Part shown: positions 9,723 to 17,164 of the stretch, in pieces
Layout of the letters: the number at the start of each line of letters is the position of its first letter
How positions within the stretch are numbered: the first letter of the stretch is position 1
Assembly (NCBI GenBank): GCA_017445925.1
Contig: JAFSRW010000004.1
Span: 1 to 64,000 of the forward strand
From: Bacteroidaceae bacterium
GTDB lineage: Bacteria; Bacteroidota; Bacteroidia; Bacteroidales; Bacteroidaceae
Direction: 5' to 3'
DNA: 64,000 bases
The notes under the pieces: generated by a model
Seen by the model: only the letters and a program-made list of their open reading frames with translations
What the model was told of the DNA's origin: nothing
Databases searched by the model: none
Position numbers and translations under genes: made by a program

Positions 9723-9789
9723 CGGCTTTCTGCTGTAGGCGCAGTCGATATCGCTATTGTCAAATTATTTTACATTCTATAACCAATAT

Positions 9790-9831
9790 CCCATAATCTA
9801 TAACCCATAACCTATAACCTATAACCTATTA
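9790..9831. repeat. Heptanucleotide tandem repeat, 6 units
   Basis: Six consecutive 7-bp units of the form CCYATAA, TCTATAA and CCTATTA. It ends two bases before the 22-bp array. Confidence 0.8.
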
Positions 9832-9832
9832 A

Positions 9833-9914
9833 GCTACTATTAATAGAAAATCTTGCTACTATTAATAGAAAATCTTGCTACTATTAATACTTGCAACTGC
9901 TACTATTAATAGCG
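9833..9914. repeat. 22-bp-period array with CTATTAATAG core
   Basis: Units start at 9833, 9855, 9877 and 9899, exactly 22 bp apart. Each starts GCTACTATTAATA. Units 1 and 2 are identical over 22 bp, unit 3 diverges in its last 9 bases and unit 4 is partial. In units 1, 2 and 4 the core CTATTAATAG is a perfect palindrome. Confidence 0.9.
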
Positions 9915-9941
9915 CCTTACATCAACACCTAACCCAGCAAG

Positions 9942-10140
9942 CTTTCATCCCCGATGGTTATGGTTCTCATGCAATGTTACCTGTTTGGCTAACAGGTCAC
10001 TAACACCTCACTAACAGGTAACTCATCATAATCCCGATATCATAAATGTATGATGTTAGGTGTTGTGTTACCTGTTAGTTACCTGTTGAGCAAACAGGTA
10101 ACACTCTTTCATCCCGCATGGTTATCGGGCTCATGACAAT
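9942..10140. repeat. Cluster of GTTACCTGTT palindromes (REP-like)
   Basis: The 10-mer GTTACCTGTT or its complement AACAGGTAAC occurs perfectly five times (9976, 10013, 10067, 10078, 10093) plus one shorter copy at 9991. Copies 10065-10076 and 10093-10104 form a perfect 12-bp inverted repeat. The cluster is bracketed by imperfect direct repeats CTTTCATCCC...GGTTAT (9942 and 10106). It lies immediately 3' of the ORF6N gene. No coding region is seen between 9463 and 10236. Confidence 0.8.
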
Positions 10141-10236
10141 CTCAGGTGAGGTGTTACTTGTTTTTTTAATCAATATTTCAATTCACATCTTATATCAGCC
10201 ATCTTGAACTATTGAACTTCTTGAACTCTTGAACCC

Positions 10237-11376
10237 TTAAACCTCAAACCTTTTTTCGCAGATCCGCTTAGCTATTTCATTTAGTTTAAGACATTGGCCC
10301 CTCATGATAATCATTTTTTCATTATGATGATCCCATGGAGCCAAGATTAAAAGTTGCCCTTTGGCACAGGCATCCATACGCCTTCCGCCAGGTTTCGCCA
10401 AATCTGTAAAACCATTCTCTTGCAAATAGATTAGCGGAAATCCGCCCTCAAATGCTGCCCTCATGATAGTTTTCTCTCCTTTTGAGATTGCCGGCGATAC
10501 CAGTACGGCTCCTTGTCGTGCGGCTTGTAAACAGGCAGAGAGCTTAGTCTGTAATTCTGCCTCAGAGATACTTCTTGAGCATTGTACTTGCAGTTTAAAT
10601 GGGCACTCCAAAAGGAAACGGTTTCCTATCGCAGAAAAACTTTGTCCAGCATATTCTAGATTCCGCTGTACCTTGAACAAATCTGGGTGTTCTCTCTTCA
10701 TTAGTAAACGGCGAGGATTGTCTTTAAGGTAGTTAATCCAGTTTTCTAATTGCCCGACCCTTAACAGTATCTGGTCATTATAGCCCTTGGCAAATAAAAG
10801 CCCGTTTTTGCGGTCCTGTTGTGCGTGTTGCTGTGCCAAAGAGTGCTTTGGCTCTTTAGATTGGAGAGCTGCTAATGCGGTGCTGATGGCATCGAGTTGG
10901 AGGCGTGTATCCTCGTTAATTTCATTCTGGTCACGTAAAATATCCTCAATATCAAGTTTCAGCTCCTCAAAGTCCTTACGCAGTTGGGCCACATCGGAAG
11001 CTGTATTGGGTAAGGTGGCTGCCATACGGCGGAGGGCTACAAATGCACGCATGATGCCGCGATTTACCTTGATAGCCTCTTGTGAACGCAAAACACTACT
11101 TAACATAGCAACCCCAAGTTCTGTAAACGCAAATGGAAGATATTTTATGTTTTGTCCTCGTTTTATGTTCAAGGTGCCAATTTGGCATCTTGATAGTTCT
11201 TCTCGTGTTACTTCAAACATAAAATCCTCGCCCTCAAAACGTTCAATGTTACGGCGAACTTGTCTTTTTAACTGGGATGTTTCCACACCATATGCCTCTG
11301 CTAAATCAAAGTCCAACATCACTCGTTGACCTCGTATTTCATATATTTTGCTTTGGATAACTTGAATCTCGTTCAT
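10237..11376 (-). CDS. ORF6N-domain protein with RAYT-like C-terminus
   Basis: 379 residues, no signal peptide. Residues 1-90 match the phage/plasmid-type ORF6N DNA-binding domain (IRGQRVMLDFDLAEAYGVET, later LPFAFTELGVAML). Residues 125-170 are a coiled coil. From about residue 195 the sequence changes: GYNDQILL, then W-x2-YLKDNPRRLLMKREHPDLF with Y216 in the Y-[IL]-x2-NP context typical of the catalytic tyrosine helix of RAYT/Y1 transposases. Residues 245-379 contain GAVLVSPAISKGEK and DACAKGQLLILAPW, which look Rossmann-like. From memory this C-terminal part follows a Y1 domain in some Bacteroidales 'transposase' proteins. No HUH motif is present, so classical Y1 activity is unlikely. Role unknown; palindrome-rich DNA flanks its 3' end. 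Confidence 0.85.
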   Translation of the reverse strand: MNEIQVIQSKIYEIRGQRVMLDFDLAEAYGVETSQLKRQVRRNIERFEGEDFMFEVTREELSRCQIGTLNIKRGQNIKYLPFAFTELGVAMLSSVLRSQEAIKVNRGIMRAFVALRRMAATLPNTASDVAQLRKDFEELKLDIEDILRDQNEINEDTRLQLDAISTALAALQSKEPKHSLAQQHAQQDRKNGLLFAKGYNDQILLRVGQLENWINYLKDNPRRLLMKREHPDLFKVQRNLEYAGQSFSAIGNRFLLECPFKLQVQCSRSISEAELQTKLSACLQAARQGAVLVSPAISKGEKTIMRAAFEGGFPLIYLQENGFTDLAKPGGRRMDACAKGQLLILAPWDHHNEKMIIMRGQCLKLNEIAKRICEKRFEV

Positions 11377-11399
11377 TTTGATGTTTCTATTTTGAAATG

Positions 11400-11407
11400 C
11401 GAAGGTA
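11400..11407 (-). promoter_or_regulatory. Probable -7 element for the ORF6N gene
   Basis: The minus strand reads TACCTTCG (consensus TAnnTTTG, one mismatch), 23 nt before the ATG at 11376. Confidence 0.45.
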
Positions 11408-11449
11408 CAACTTTATTTCTAAATACGCGACTGATTGGTGTGTTTTTCG

Positions 11450-11579
11450 GCTTATTTGTGATAATTTTCTAACTTATTTCCAAGCAAGAAGTAGCTTAAA
11501 TAAAAATTTTTTCCAAGTTGATTATTCCTCCTTCTGAATTAGATGATGTAAGATGTAAGAGGGAAGAAGGAAGATGTTT
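11450..11579. repeat. 130-bp direct repeat, left copy
   Basis: Nearly identical to 12272-12400 (a handful of substitutions and one-base indels). The two copies flank the broken RhuM gene. The first 17 bases (GCTTATTTGTGATAATT) recur at 39159-39175, upstream of the RhuM-Fic gene. The 11377-11682 stretch otherwise holds only the ORF6N promoter core and an ATAATGGGC / GCTCATTAT hairpin (about 11620-11651). Confidence 0.9.
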
Positions 11580-11682
11580 TTGGTGTGACCTATCTGACCT
11601 TTGCTTTATTTCAAAACATAATGGGCTTACCTTTTGGTGGGCTCATTATTTCTTTGTACCTTCGCAGAAAATATTGGAATAT

Positions 11683-12253
11683 ATGGCAAAAAGGAAAGAG
11701 ATACGTAATAGTACTGCGGAGTTCCTGATTTTTCAGATTGAAGGAAAGGAAAAGGGTGTTGAGGTCTATTATAAGGATAAAACCATATGGTGTACCCAAA
11801 AGGCGATGGGGATGCTGTTCGATTGTTCTACTGACAATGTGGGACTCCATCTGAAGAACATCTTTGCAAGTGAGGAACTCATAAAGGATTCAGTTACCGA
11901 GAAAATCTCGGCAACTGCCTCAGACGGAAAAAACTACATGACGCAGTTCTATAATCTTGATGCCATCATTAGCGTTGGTTATCGCGTAAACAGCATACGT
12001 GCCACACAATTCCGACAGTGGGCCACCAGCTAAACGCCACATACCGATGACTATGGAGGATTGGAGCAAACAGATAGATACCATCTTAGCTGCTGGTAGA
12101 AATGAGGTACTACAGACTGTCGGTTCTGTTACTGCTGAAGAGGCAAAGGAACATGCAGAAACGGAATTTGAGAAGTATCGCATTGTGCAAGACCGCCTGT
12201 TTCAGAGTGATTTTGACAAATATCTTGGTGAATTGCCATTAATAGATGACTGA
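11683..12253 (+). pseudogene. RhuM-family gene, internally deleted and frameshifted
   Basis: The N-terminal part from the ATG at 11683 reads FQIEGKEKGVEVYYKDKTIW, then DAIISVGYRVNSIRATQFRQ, the conserved RhuM (virulence RhuM family) core. It stops at 12033 just after FRQWATS. In the +1 frame the sequence resumes at KRHIPMTMEDW and ends EFEKYRIVQDRLFQSDFDKY, the conserved C-terminus of the same family. The roughly 140 residues that normally separate these blocks are missing, so a deletion with frame change has joined them near 12028-12033. An upstream in-frame extension to 11518 lies within the direct repeat and is not coding. The gene sits between two 130-bp direct repeats. Confidence 0.85.
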
Positions 12254-12271
12254 CCTTAAATTCTTTTTGCA

Positions 12272-12400
12272 GCTTATTTGTGATAATTTTCTAACTTGTT
12301 TCCGAGCAAGAAGTAGCTTAAATAAAAAATTTTTTAAGTTGATTATTCCTTCTCCTGAATTAGATGATGTAAAATGTAAGAGGGAAGAAGGAAGATGTTT
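12272..12400. repeat. 130-bp direct repeat, right copy
   Basis: Right-hand partner of 11450-11579, same orientation, starting 18 bp after the stop of the RhuM remnant. The 12254-12967 interval has no credible gene; it holds this copy plus the repeats listed at 12470, 12541, 12678 and 12705. Confidence 0.9.
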
Positions 12401-12469
12401 ATTACTCTAGAAAATTCAGGCTTCAAACTCAAGTGATATTTTTAGTGCGTTTTAGGGTATGCCCAAAAT

Positions 12470-12523
12470 GGCTCGAGCCATTGCCCCTTTTGGCTAGAGC
12501 CAATGCCCTATTTGGCTCTAGCC
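12470..12523. repeat. 22-bp-period array with GGCTnnAGCC cores
   Basis: GGCTCGAGCC (12470), GGCTAGAGCC (12492) and GGCTCTAGCC (12514) begin exactly 22 bp apart and are followed by related spacers (ATTGCCCC, AATGCCCT). The first core is a perfect palindrome; the other two pair except at the centre. Period matches the array at 9833 but the sequence is unrelated. Confidence 0.85.
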
Positions 12524-12540
12524 AGCTTTTTGGAGGCCTT

Positions 12541-12596
12541 AATGACAATTGATAATTGACAATTGACAATTGATAATGAATAATTAATAATTGGCA
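12541..12596. repeat. Heptanucleotide tandem repeat, 8 units
   Basis: Eight contiguous 7-bp units: AATGACA, ATTGATA, ATTGACA, ATTGACA, ATTGATA, ATGAATA, ATTAATA, ATTGGCA. Confidence 0.85.
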
Positions 12597-12677
12597 ACTG
12601 AAAATCGTTATTAAATAACGTGATGGAAGCGAAAATTCTTTCCAAAAAAGCAAGTCACAAAAAATGGGGGTAAAAAC

Positions 12678-12697
12678 TTTTTGGGTATGCCCAAAAA
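12678..12697. repeat. Perfect hairpin TTTTTGGG/CCCAAAAA
   Basis: Eight-bp arms with a TATG loop. The core GGGTATGCCCAAAA also occurs at 12455-12468. It could act as a terminator on either strand, but no gene clearly ends here. Confidence 0.6.
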
Positions 12698-12704
12698 CAG
12701 GGAC

Positions 12705-12770
12705 TTAACTCGATACATGTCATGAATTAACTCGTTACATGTTGTGAATTAACTCACCGCATTATATCCG
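12705..12770. repeat. 22-bp-period array with TTAACTC start
   Basis: Three units start at 12705, 12727 and 12749. All begin TTAACTC; the first two share ACATGT at the same offset and a GAA end. A weaker fourth unit (TAAATTCGC) may follow at 12771. Confidence 0.8.
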
Positions 12771-12922
12771 TAAATTCGCTAACGTGGAGATAGGGAATAA
12801 ATCATGAAGATTATCTGGATGAAGCAAAGGCGTAAATTCGGTTTTAGGTCTTGTTTCTTTGAAAATACTGCATGAGAACTTAGAATTTTATGTTTTCGTG
12901 CGGTTTTTTGTGAGAGATTCCT

Positions 12923-12930
12923 TATCTTTG
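12923..12930 (+). promoter_or_regulatory. Promoter core for the aminotransferase
   Basis: TATCTTTG matches TAnnTTTG, 38 nt before the ATG at 12968. No well-spaced -33 TTTG is seen. Confidence 0.6.
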
Positions 12931-12967
12931 CAGTCGATTTGCGAAAAAATGATAGCAAAAGAGCATT

Positions 12968-14281
12968 ATGACTGACAAATTGACTCCCATAAAGAAGGAA
13001 ATTGTGGATGGACTGATTGCCAAACTGGGCATTCAGGATTTTGCCAAGGCTACAATCCGCGAGGTGAAGCAGGTGGCTGCTATGGCTGAGAAGGAATCGG
13101 GCGTTGAATTTATAAAGATGGAGATGGGTATCCCCGGACTTCCTGCTGCTCAGGTGGGTGTGGATGCGCAAATCAAGGCTTTACAGGACGGCATTGCCCA
13201 TTCTTACCCCGATATTCAGGGCTATCCCGAACTGAAGAAGCAAGCATCGCGCTTTGTGAAGGCATTCGTTGGTGTGGACGTTGCTGCCGAGGGTTGTGTG
13301 CCCGTTACCGGCTCTATGCAGGGAACATTCGCTTCGTTCCTGACTTGCTCTCAGGCTGACAAGAAGAAGGATACCGTGCTGTTCATCGACCCGGGTTTCC
13401 CTGTGCAGAAGATGCAGTTGCAGGTGCAGGGCGTGAAGTACGAGACGTTCGACGTCTATGACTTCCGTGGCGAGAAACTGCGTGCTAAACTGGAGAGTTA
13501 CTTGGCAAAGGGTAACATCTGCTCCATTGTTTACTCGAACCCCAACAATCCGTCGTGGGTTTGTCTGACGGAGAGCGAGTTGCAGACGATAGGCGAGTTG
13601 GCTACACAGTACGACTGCATCATTATGGAGGACTTGGCTTACTTTGCGATGGACTTCCGTCAGGACCTGAGTGTCCCCTTCGAGCCTCCTTATCAGCCCA
13701 CCGTAGCTCGCTATACTGATAATTATATGCTGCTCATCAGTGGCTCTAAGGCGTTTAGCTATGCCGGCGAACGCATTGGCGTGGTATGCATTAGCGACAA
13801 GCTATTCCACCGCCATTACGATGATTTGGCCGCCCGTTACGAGGGATTGCCCTTTGGACTGGTTTTCAGTACCCGTATGCTGTATGCTTTGTCTTCAGGA
13901 ACCAGTCATTCGGCACAATACGCACTGGCTGAAATGTTCCGTGCTGCCTGCGACGGCGAGTATCGTTTCCGCGACGAGGTGAAAGTGTATGGTGAGCGTG
14001 CCAGGAAACTGAAGGAAATCTTCTGTCGTCACGGTTTCTACGTGGTTTATGACAAGGACGGCGACCAACCTGTGGCCGACGGATTCTACTTTACCATTGG
14101 TTATCCTGGTATGACCAGCGGTCAGTTGGCTCAGGAACTGATGTACTACGGCGTCAGTGCCATTTGCCTGATTACAACGGGCAGCCATCAGGAGGGATTA
14201 CGCGTCTGTACCTCGTTCATTGGAGATCATCAGTATGAACAACTGGAGGAGCGAATGGCAATCTTTGAAAAGAACAACTAA
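12968..14281 (+). CDS. PLP-dependent class I/II aminotransferase
   Basis: 437 residues, cytoplasmic. It shows the fold-type I hallmarks: SGSKAFSYAGERIG with the Schiff-base lysine at K261, and YSNPNNPSWV around N192. GIPGLPAAQVGV near residue 54 and YPDIQGYPELK near 80 resemble the substrate-loop region of aspartate/aromatic-type aminotransferases. It transfers an amino group between an amino acid and a 2-oxo acid; the exact substrate cannot be read. The nearby ligase/ACT/symporter block suggests aromatic amino acids, by inference only. It has its own promoter core and is followed by a GC-rich hairpin. Confidence 0.9.
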   Translation: MTDKLTPIKKEIVDGLIAKLGIQDFAKATIREVKQVAAMAEKESGVEFIKMEMGIPGLPAAQVGVDAQIKALQDGIAHSYPDIQGYPELKKQASRFVKAFVGVDVAAEGCVPVTGSMQGTFASFLTCSQADKKKDTVLFIDPGFPVQKMQLQVQGVKYETFDVYDFRGEKLRAKLESYLAKGNICSIVYSNPNNPSWVCLTESELQTIGELATQYDCIIMEDLAYFAMDFRQDLSVPFEPPYQPTVARYTDNYMLLISGSKAFSYAGERIGVVCISDKLFHRHYDDLAARYEGLPFGLVFSTRMLYALSSGTSHSAQYALAEMFRAACDGEYRFRDEVKVYGERARKLKEIFCRHGFYVVYDKDGDQPVADGFYFTIGYPGMTSGQLAQELMYYGVSAICLITTGSHQEGLRVCTSFIGDHQYEQLEERMAIFEKNN

Positions 14282-14287
14282 AACAAG

Positions 14288-14320
14288 CCTACCCCTGTCC
14301 CCTCCCGAAGGGAAGGGGGA
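14288..14320. repeat. GC-rich dispersed hairpin repeat, copy 1
   Basis: CCCCTCCC-gaa-GGGAAGGGG hairpin. Related C/G hairpins lie at 15462-15499, 21768-21803 and twice inside the DEAD-box gene. A short T-rich run follows, so it may terminate the aminotransferase transcript. Confidence 0.55.
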
Positions 14321-14360
14321 ATTTTATATTATTCATTAATTAACAACAAACAACACAACA

Positions 14361-15455
14361 ATGAAAAAAAAGACTTTTTTCGTAAAAGCTACGCTGGCTG
14401 TTGCTTTAGCGATCTTCAGCAGCACGGCAGCAATGGGACAAGAAACGGCGAAGAGTGACTCCACCAAGTCTTTCCTGGAAAAGAAATGGGTTAAGGAACT
14501 CACCAGTCGCATTAAACTTCATGGTTACGCCCAAGGCGGTTACAACTACACCCACAACGCTGCCGGCAACACCAACACCTTTGAACTGAAACGCGTTCTC
14601 TTCTGGGCAGATGCCCAAATCACCGACCGTTGGTCGTTCCTCTTCATGCACGACTTCTCGAGTGTCGTACAGGAATTCTACACAGACTTTCGCATTACCA
14701 AGAACAAAGCCCTAACAGTTAGAGTAGGTCAGTTTAAGAATGGTCTGTCACTCGAAAATCCCCTTTCCCCCACCTCTATGGAAGCCATCGACGTTTATAG
14801 TGAGGCTGTAACTTTCCTCACCGGTTGTGGCAGCGACCCGCTCTTGGGCGTTCAGTATGGTCGTGACTTGGGTCTTTCGCTTTTCGGAGAGACCAACAAC
14901 GGCAAGCTGCGCTATGAACTGGAAGTAATGAACGGACAGGGAATCAACAAAAAGGATGGCAATAACTTTAAGGACTTCATTGGCCGATTAGAATTTCGCC
15001 CCGTGGAAGGTCTGAATCTTGTTGCCACAGGGCAGATAGGTCGCGGACACGCTATCGCCACCTCGGTCTATAACCCTAGTATTCAGGTAGGAGAAGATTA
15101 TAAGCGCAACCGTTGGACGTTGGGCTTCGATTATAAAAACAAATGGATTCATACGCACGGTGAGTATCTGGAGGGCTACGATGGTGACGTAACCAGTCGT
15201 GGCGGTTATCTGACAAGCGCTGTGCCCCTGGGTACACCCAAGGTGGAGTTTGTGGGCTCGTATGACTATTTTAACTATAACACCACTCTGGGCATGGATC
15301 AGCACAAGGCAATAGCCGGACTTCAGTACTGGTTCTATAAGAAGTGCCGTGTTCAGGTGCAATATGTCTATAAGAGTGCTTATAGGACAAATGATCAATT
15401 TGTACGTGAACCCAGTCATGCAATCATGTGCCAGTTGCAAGTCAGATTTAATTAA
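14361..15455 (+). CDS. Phosphate-selective porin O/P-like outer-membrane protein
   Basis: 364 residues with a signal peptide (KTFFVKATLAVALAIFSSTA, cleavage near MGQ-E). The mature part is built of alternating amphipathic strands: KLHGYAQGGYNYTHNAAGN, FELKRVLFWADAQITDRWSF, then RVGQFKNGLSLENPLSP. It ends in an aromatic-rich strand with terminal -RFN. This is the layout of porin O/P-like beta-barrels of Bacteroidetes. The word 'phosphate' in the family name is historical; the solute is unknown here. It lies between the aminotransferase and the symporter on the same strand, with GC-rich hairpin repeats on both sides. Confidence 0.85.
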   Translation: MKKKTFFVKATLAVALAIFSSTAAMGQETAKSDSTKSFLEKKWVKELTSRIKLHGYAQGGYNYTHNAAGNTNTFELKRVLFWADAQITDRWSFLFMHDFSSVVQEFYTDFRITKNKALTVRVGQFKNGLSLENPLSPTSMEAIDVYSEAVTFLTGCGSDPLLGVQYGRDLGLSLFGETNNGKLRYELEVMNGQGINKKDGNNFKDFIGRLEFRPVEGLNLVATGQIGRGHAIATSVYNPSIQVGEDYKRNRWTLGFDYKNKWIHTHGEYLEGYDGDVTSRGGYLTSAVPLGTPKVEFVGSYDYFNYNTTLGMDQHKAIAGLQYWFYKKCRVQVQYVYKSAYRTNDQFVREPSHAIMCQLQVRFN

Positions 15456-15461
15456 AATAAA

Positions 15462-15499
15462 AGCCTCACCCCCATCCCCTCTCCCGTGGGCGAGGGGTG
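15462..15499. repeat. GC-rich dispersed hairpin repeat, copy 2
   Basis: CCTCACCCCCATCCCCT then CTCCCGTGGGCGAGGGGTG: CCCCTctCCC pairs with GGGcgAGGGG. It fills the spacer between the porin and the symporter. Confidence 0.6.
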
Positions 15500-15502
15500 A
15501 AA

Positions 15503-15530
15503 TGTTCAATTTTTAATGTTCAAATATCAA
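15503..15530. repeat. Heptanucleotide repeat ending at the symporter start
   Basis: Units TGTTCAA, TTTTTAA, TGTTCAA, ATATCAA run directly into TGG; the last A is the first base of the ATG. Confidence 0.7.
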
Positions 15531-17059
15531 TGGTAATAAAAGTTCTTTTAACAATAGTTTTCTTGGCCATCATGATTGGTGTTGGCCTTTATAGTCGTAA
15601 ACAGGCAAGTAGTGTGGAAGGCTTTGTTTTAGGTGGTCGTTCTGTTGGCCCCTGGCTGTCGGCCTTTGCTTTTGGTACCAGTTATTTCTCTGCTGTTGTA
15701 TTCGTGGGTTATGCCGGTCAGTTCGGATGGAAATACGGTCTTTCCAGCGCTTGGATTGGTGTGGGTAATGCCGTCATTGGTTCGTTGCTGGCTTGGCTCA
15801 TCTTGGGTAAGCGTACCAAGTTGATGACCCAGCACATAGAAAGTCGTACGATGCCAGATTTCTTTGGCACACGTTTTTCCGACCAGAAGTTGCGTGTTGT
15901 AGCTTCTGTCATAGCTTTCGTGTTCCTGATTCCTTATACCGCAGGTGTTTACAGCGGCATTTCCAGACTCTTTGAGATGGGTTTCAACATACCTTATGAA
16001 TATTGTGTGGTCATCATGTCGGCTCTAACCGCTGTGTATGTGATACTGGGTGGCTACAAGGCCACAGCTATGAACGACTTCATCCAGGGCATCATCATGC
16101 TCTTTGGTATCGTGGCTGTTATCTTGGCTGTGCTTTCTGCCCAGGGCGGACTTACTGAGGCTGTCGGTAAGTTGGCTCAACTACCTGCTGATGGAGCAAC
16201 TGAGCCCGGTAGTGGTATGTTTGCTACTTGGTTAGGCCCTGACCCATGGGGATTGCTTGGCGTAATCATCCTGACGTCGCTTGGCACGATGGGACTTCCT
16301 CAGATGGTGGGTAAGTTCTATAGCATTACCGATGAAAGCGCCATCAAGCGTGGCACCATCATCAGCACCATTTTTGCTTTCATCGTAGCTGGTGGCTGTT
16401 ACTTCCTGGGTGGATTTGGTCGTCTGTACGACCCAGTGATAAATGAAGCGACGGGCAAGATTGCCTTTGACTCTATCGTACCTGCTATGCTGGTTACATT
16501 GCCCGATGTGCTCATTGCCCTTGTGGTACTGCTGGTACTCTCGGCTTCCATGAGTACGTTGGCTTCGTTGGTACTGACTTCCAGTTCAACTATGACCCTT
16601 GATCTTATCTATCGCGATAAGAAATCTTTGCCAGGTGAGGTAGAAGAAGGTAGTATTGACGATATCGTTTCAGAAAAGGTGGAACTCCGTAAGGTAGTTG
16701 TGATGCGTGTACTCATTGTGTTCTTCATTGTCATCTCTTTGATGATTGCGCTGAATCCTCCCACCTTTATTGCCCAGTTGATGGGTATCTCTTGGGGTGC
16801 ATTGGCAGGTGCCTTCCTGGCACCCTTTATGCTGGGACTTTATTGGCGTAAGGCAACAACGGCCAGCGTATGGGCTTGCTTCATCTGGGGCGTGGGTATT
16901 ACGGTGCTGAATATGCTGTTGGGCAACCCCATCAGTCCTATAAACTGTGGAGCCATTGCCATGTTGGGCGGTTTCCCAGTTGTGTTGCTGGTGAGCTTTT
17001 TCACATCTCAGTTGCCAAAGAATGATGTGGACCGCATGTTCCAGTGCTATGAGAAATAG
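15530..17059 (+). CDS. Sodium:solute symporter (SSS family)
   Basis: 509 residues from the ATG at 15530. The upstream in-frame ATG at 15497 would add 11 residues encoded by repeat DNA and is rejected. About 13 membrane helices. Family signals: YSRKQASSVEGFVLGGRSVG then GPWLSAFAFGTSYFSAVVF near the N-terminus, VILGGYKATAMNDFIQGIIM near residue 170 (the SSS signature region) and LVLSASMSTLASLVLTSSS in the middle, which fits the Na2 site region of the LeuT fold. It imports a small solute with sodium. The ligand is unknown; being immediately upstream of two PaaK genes suggests an organic or aromatic acid. Confidence 0.9.
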   Translation: MVIKVLLTIVFLAIMIGVGLYSRKQASSVEGFVLGGRSVGPWLSAFAFGTSYFSAVVFVGYAGQFGWKYGLSSAWIGVGNAVIGSLLAWLILGKRTKLMTQHIESRTMPDFFGTRFSDQKLRVVASVIAFVFLIPYTAGVYSGISRLFEMGFNIPYEYCVVIMSALTAVYVILGGYKATAMNDFIQGIIMLFGIVAVILAVLSAQGGLTEAVGKLAQLPADGATEPGSGMFATWLGPDPWGLLGVIILTSLGTMGLPQMVGKFYSITDESAIKRGTIISTIFAFIVAGGCYFLGGFGRLYDPVINEATGKIAFDSIVPAMLVTLPDVLIALVVLLVLSASMSTLASLVLTSSSTMTLDLIYRDKKSLPGEVEEGSIDDIVSEKVELRKVVVMRVLIVFFIVISLMIALNPPTFIAQLMGISWGALAGAFLAPFMLGLYWRKATTASVWACFIWGVGITVLNMLLGNPISPINCGAIAMLGGFPVVLLVSFFTSQLPKNDVDRMFQCYEK

Positions 17060-17101
17060 TTCAATAAGTTCAAGAGTTCAAGAAGTTTAAGATATAAAAT
17101 A

Positions 17102-17133
17102 TTTGTCCGAAAGCAGATTTTGTTGTACATTTG
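17102..17133 (+). promoter_or_regulatory. Promoter of the paaK-paaK-ACT unit
   Basis: TTTG (17102-17105), 20-bp spacer, TACATTTG (17126-17133). This is the best-spaced promoter in the window. The first ATG follows 31 nt later. Confidence 0.75.
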
Positions 17134-17164
17134 CATGGGACATAAACCTAAATAACAGAAATTC

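Noticed and set aside
9833..9914. CRISPR array
   Set aside because: Units are 22 bp with no unique spacers between them, too few, and no cas genes are present.
9942..10140. Replication origin with iterons
   Set aside because: Repeats are dense, but no replication initiator gene or DnaA-box cluster accompanies them.
11518..11682. Upstream extension of the RhuM remnant
   Set aside because: These 55 codons fall in and after the direct repeat, and the conserved protein begins at the ATG at 11683.
10237..12253. Complete insertion sequence or integrative element
   Set aside because: No transposase with a full catalytic core, integrase or clear terminal repeats; only repeats and RhuM/ORF6N genes are seen.
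12429..12653. 74-residue open frame on the minus strand
   Set aside because: It lies wholly in the 22-bp and 7-bp repeats (peptide QLLIIHYQLSIVNYQLS is repeat translation).
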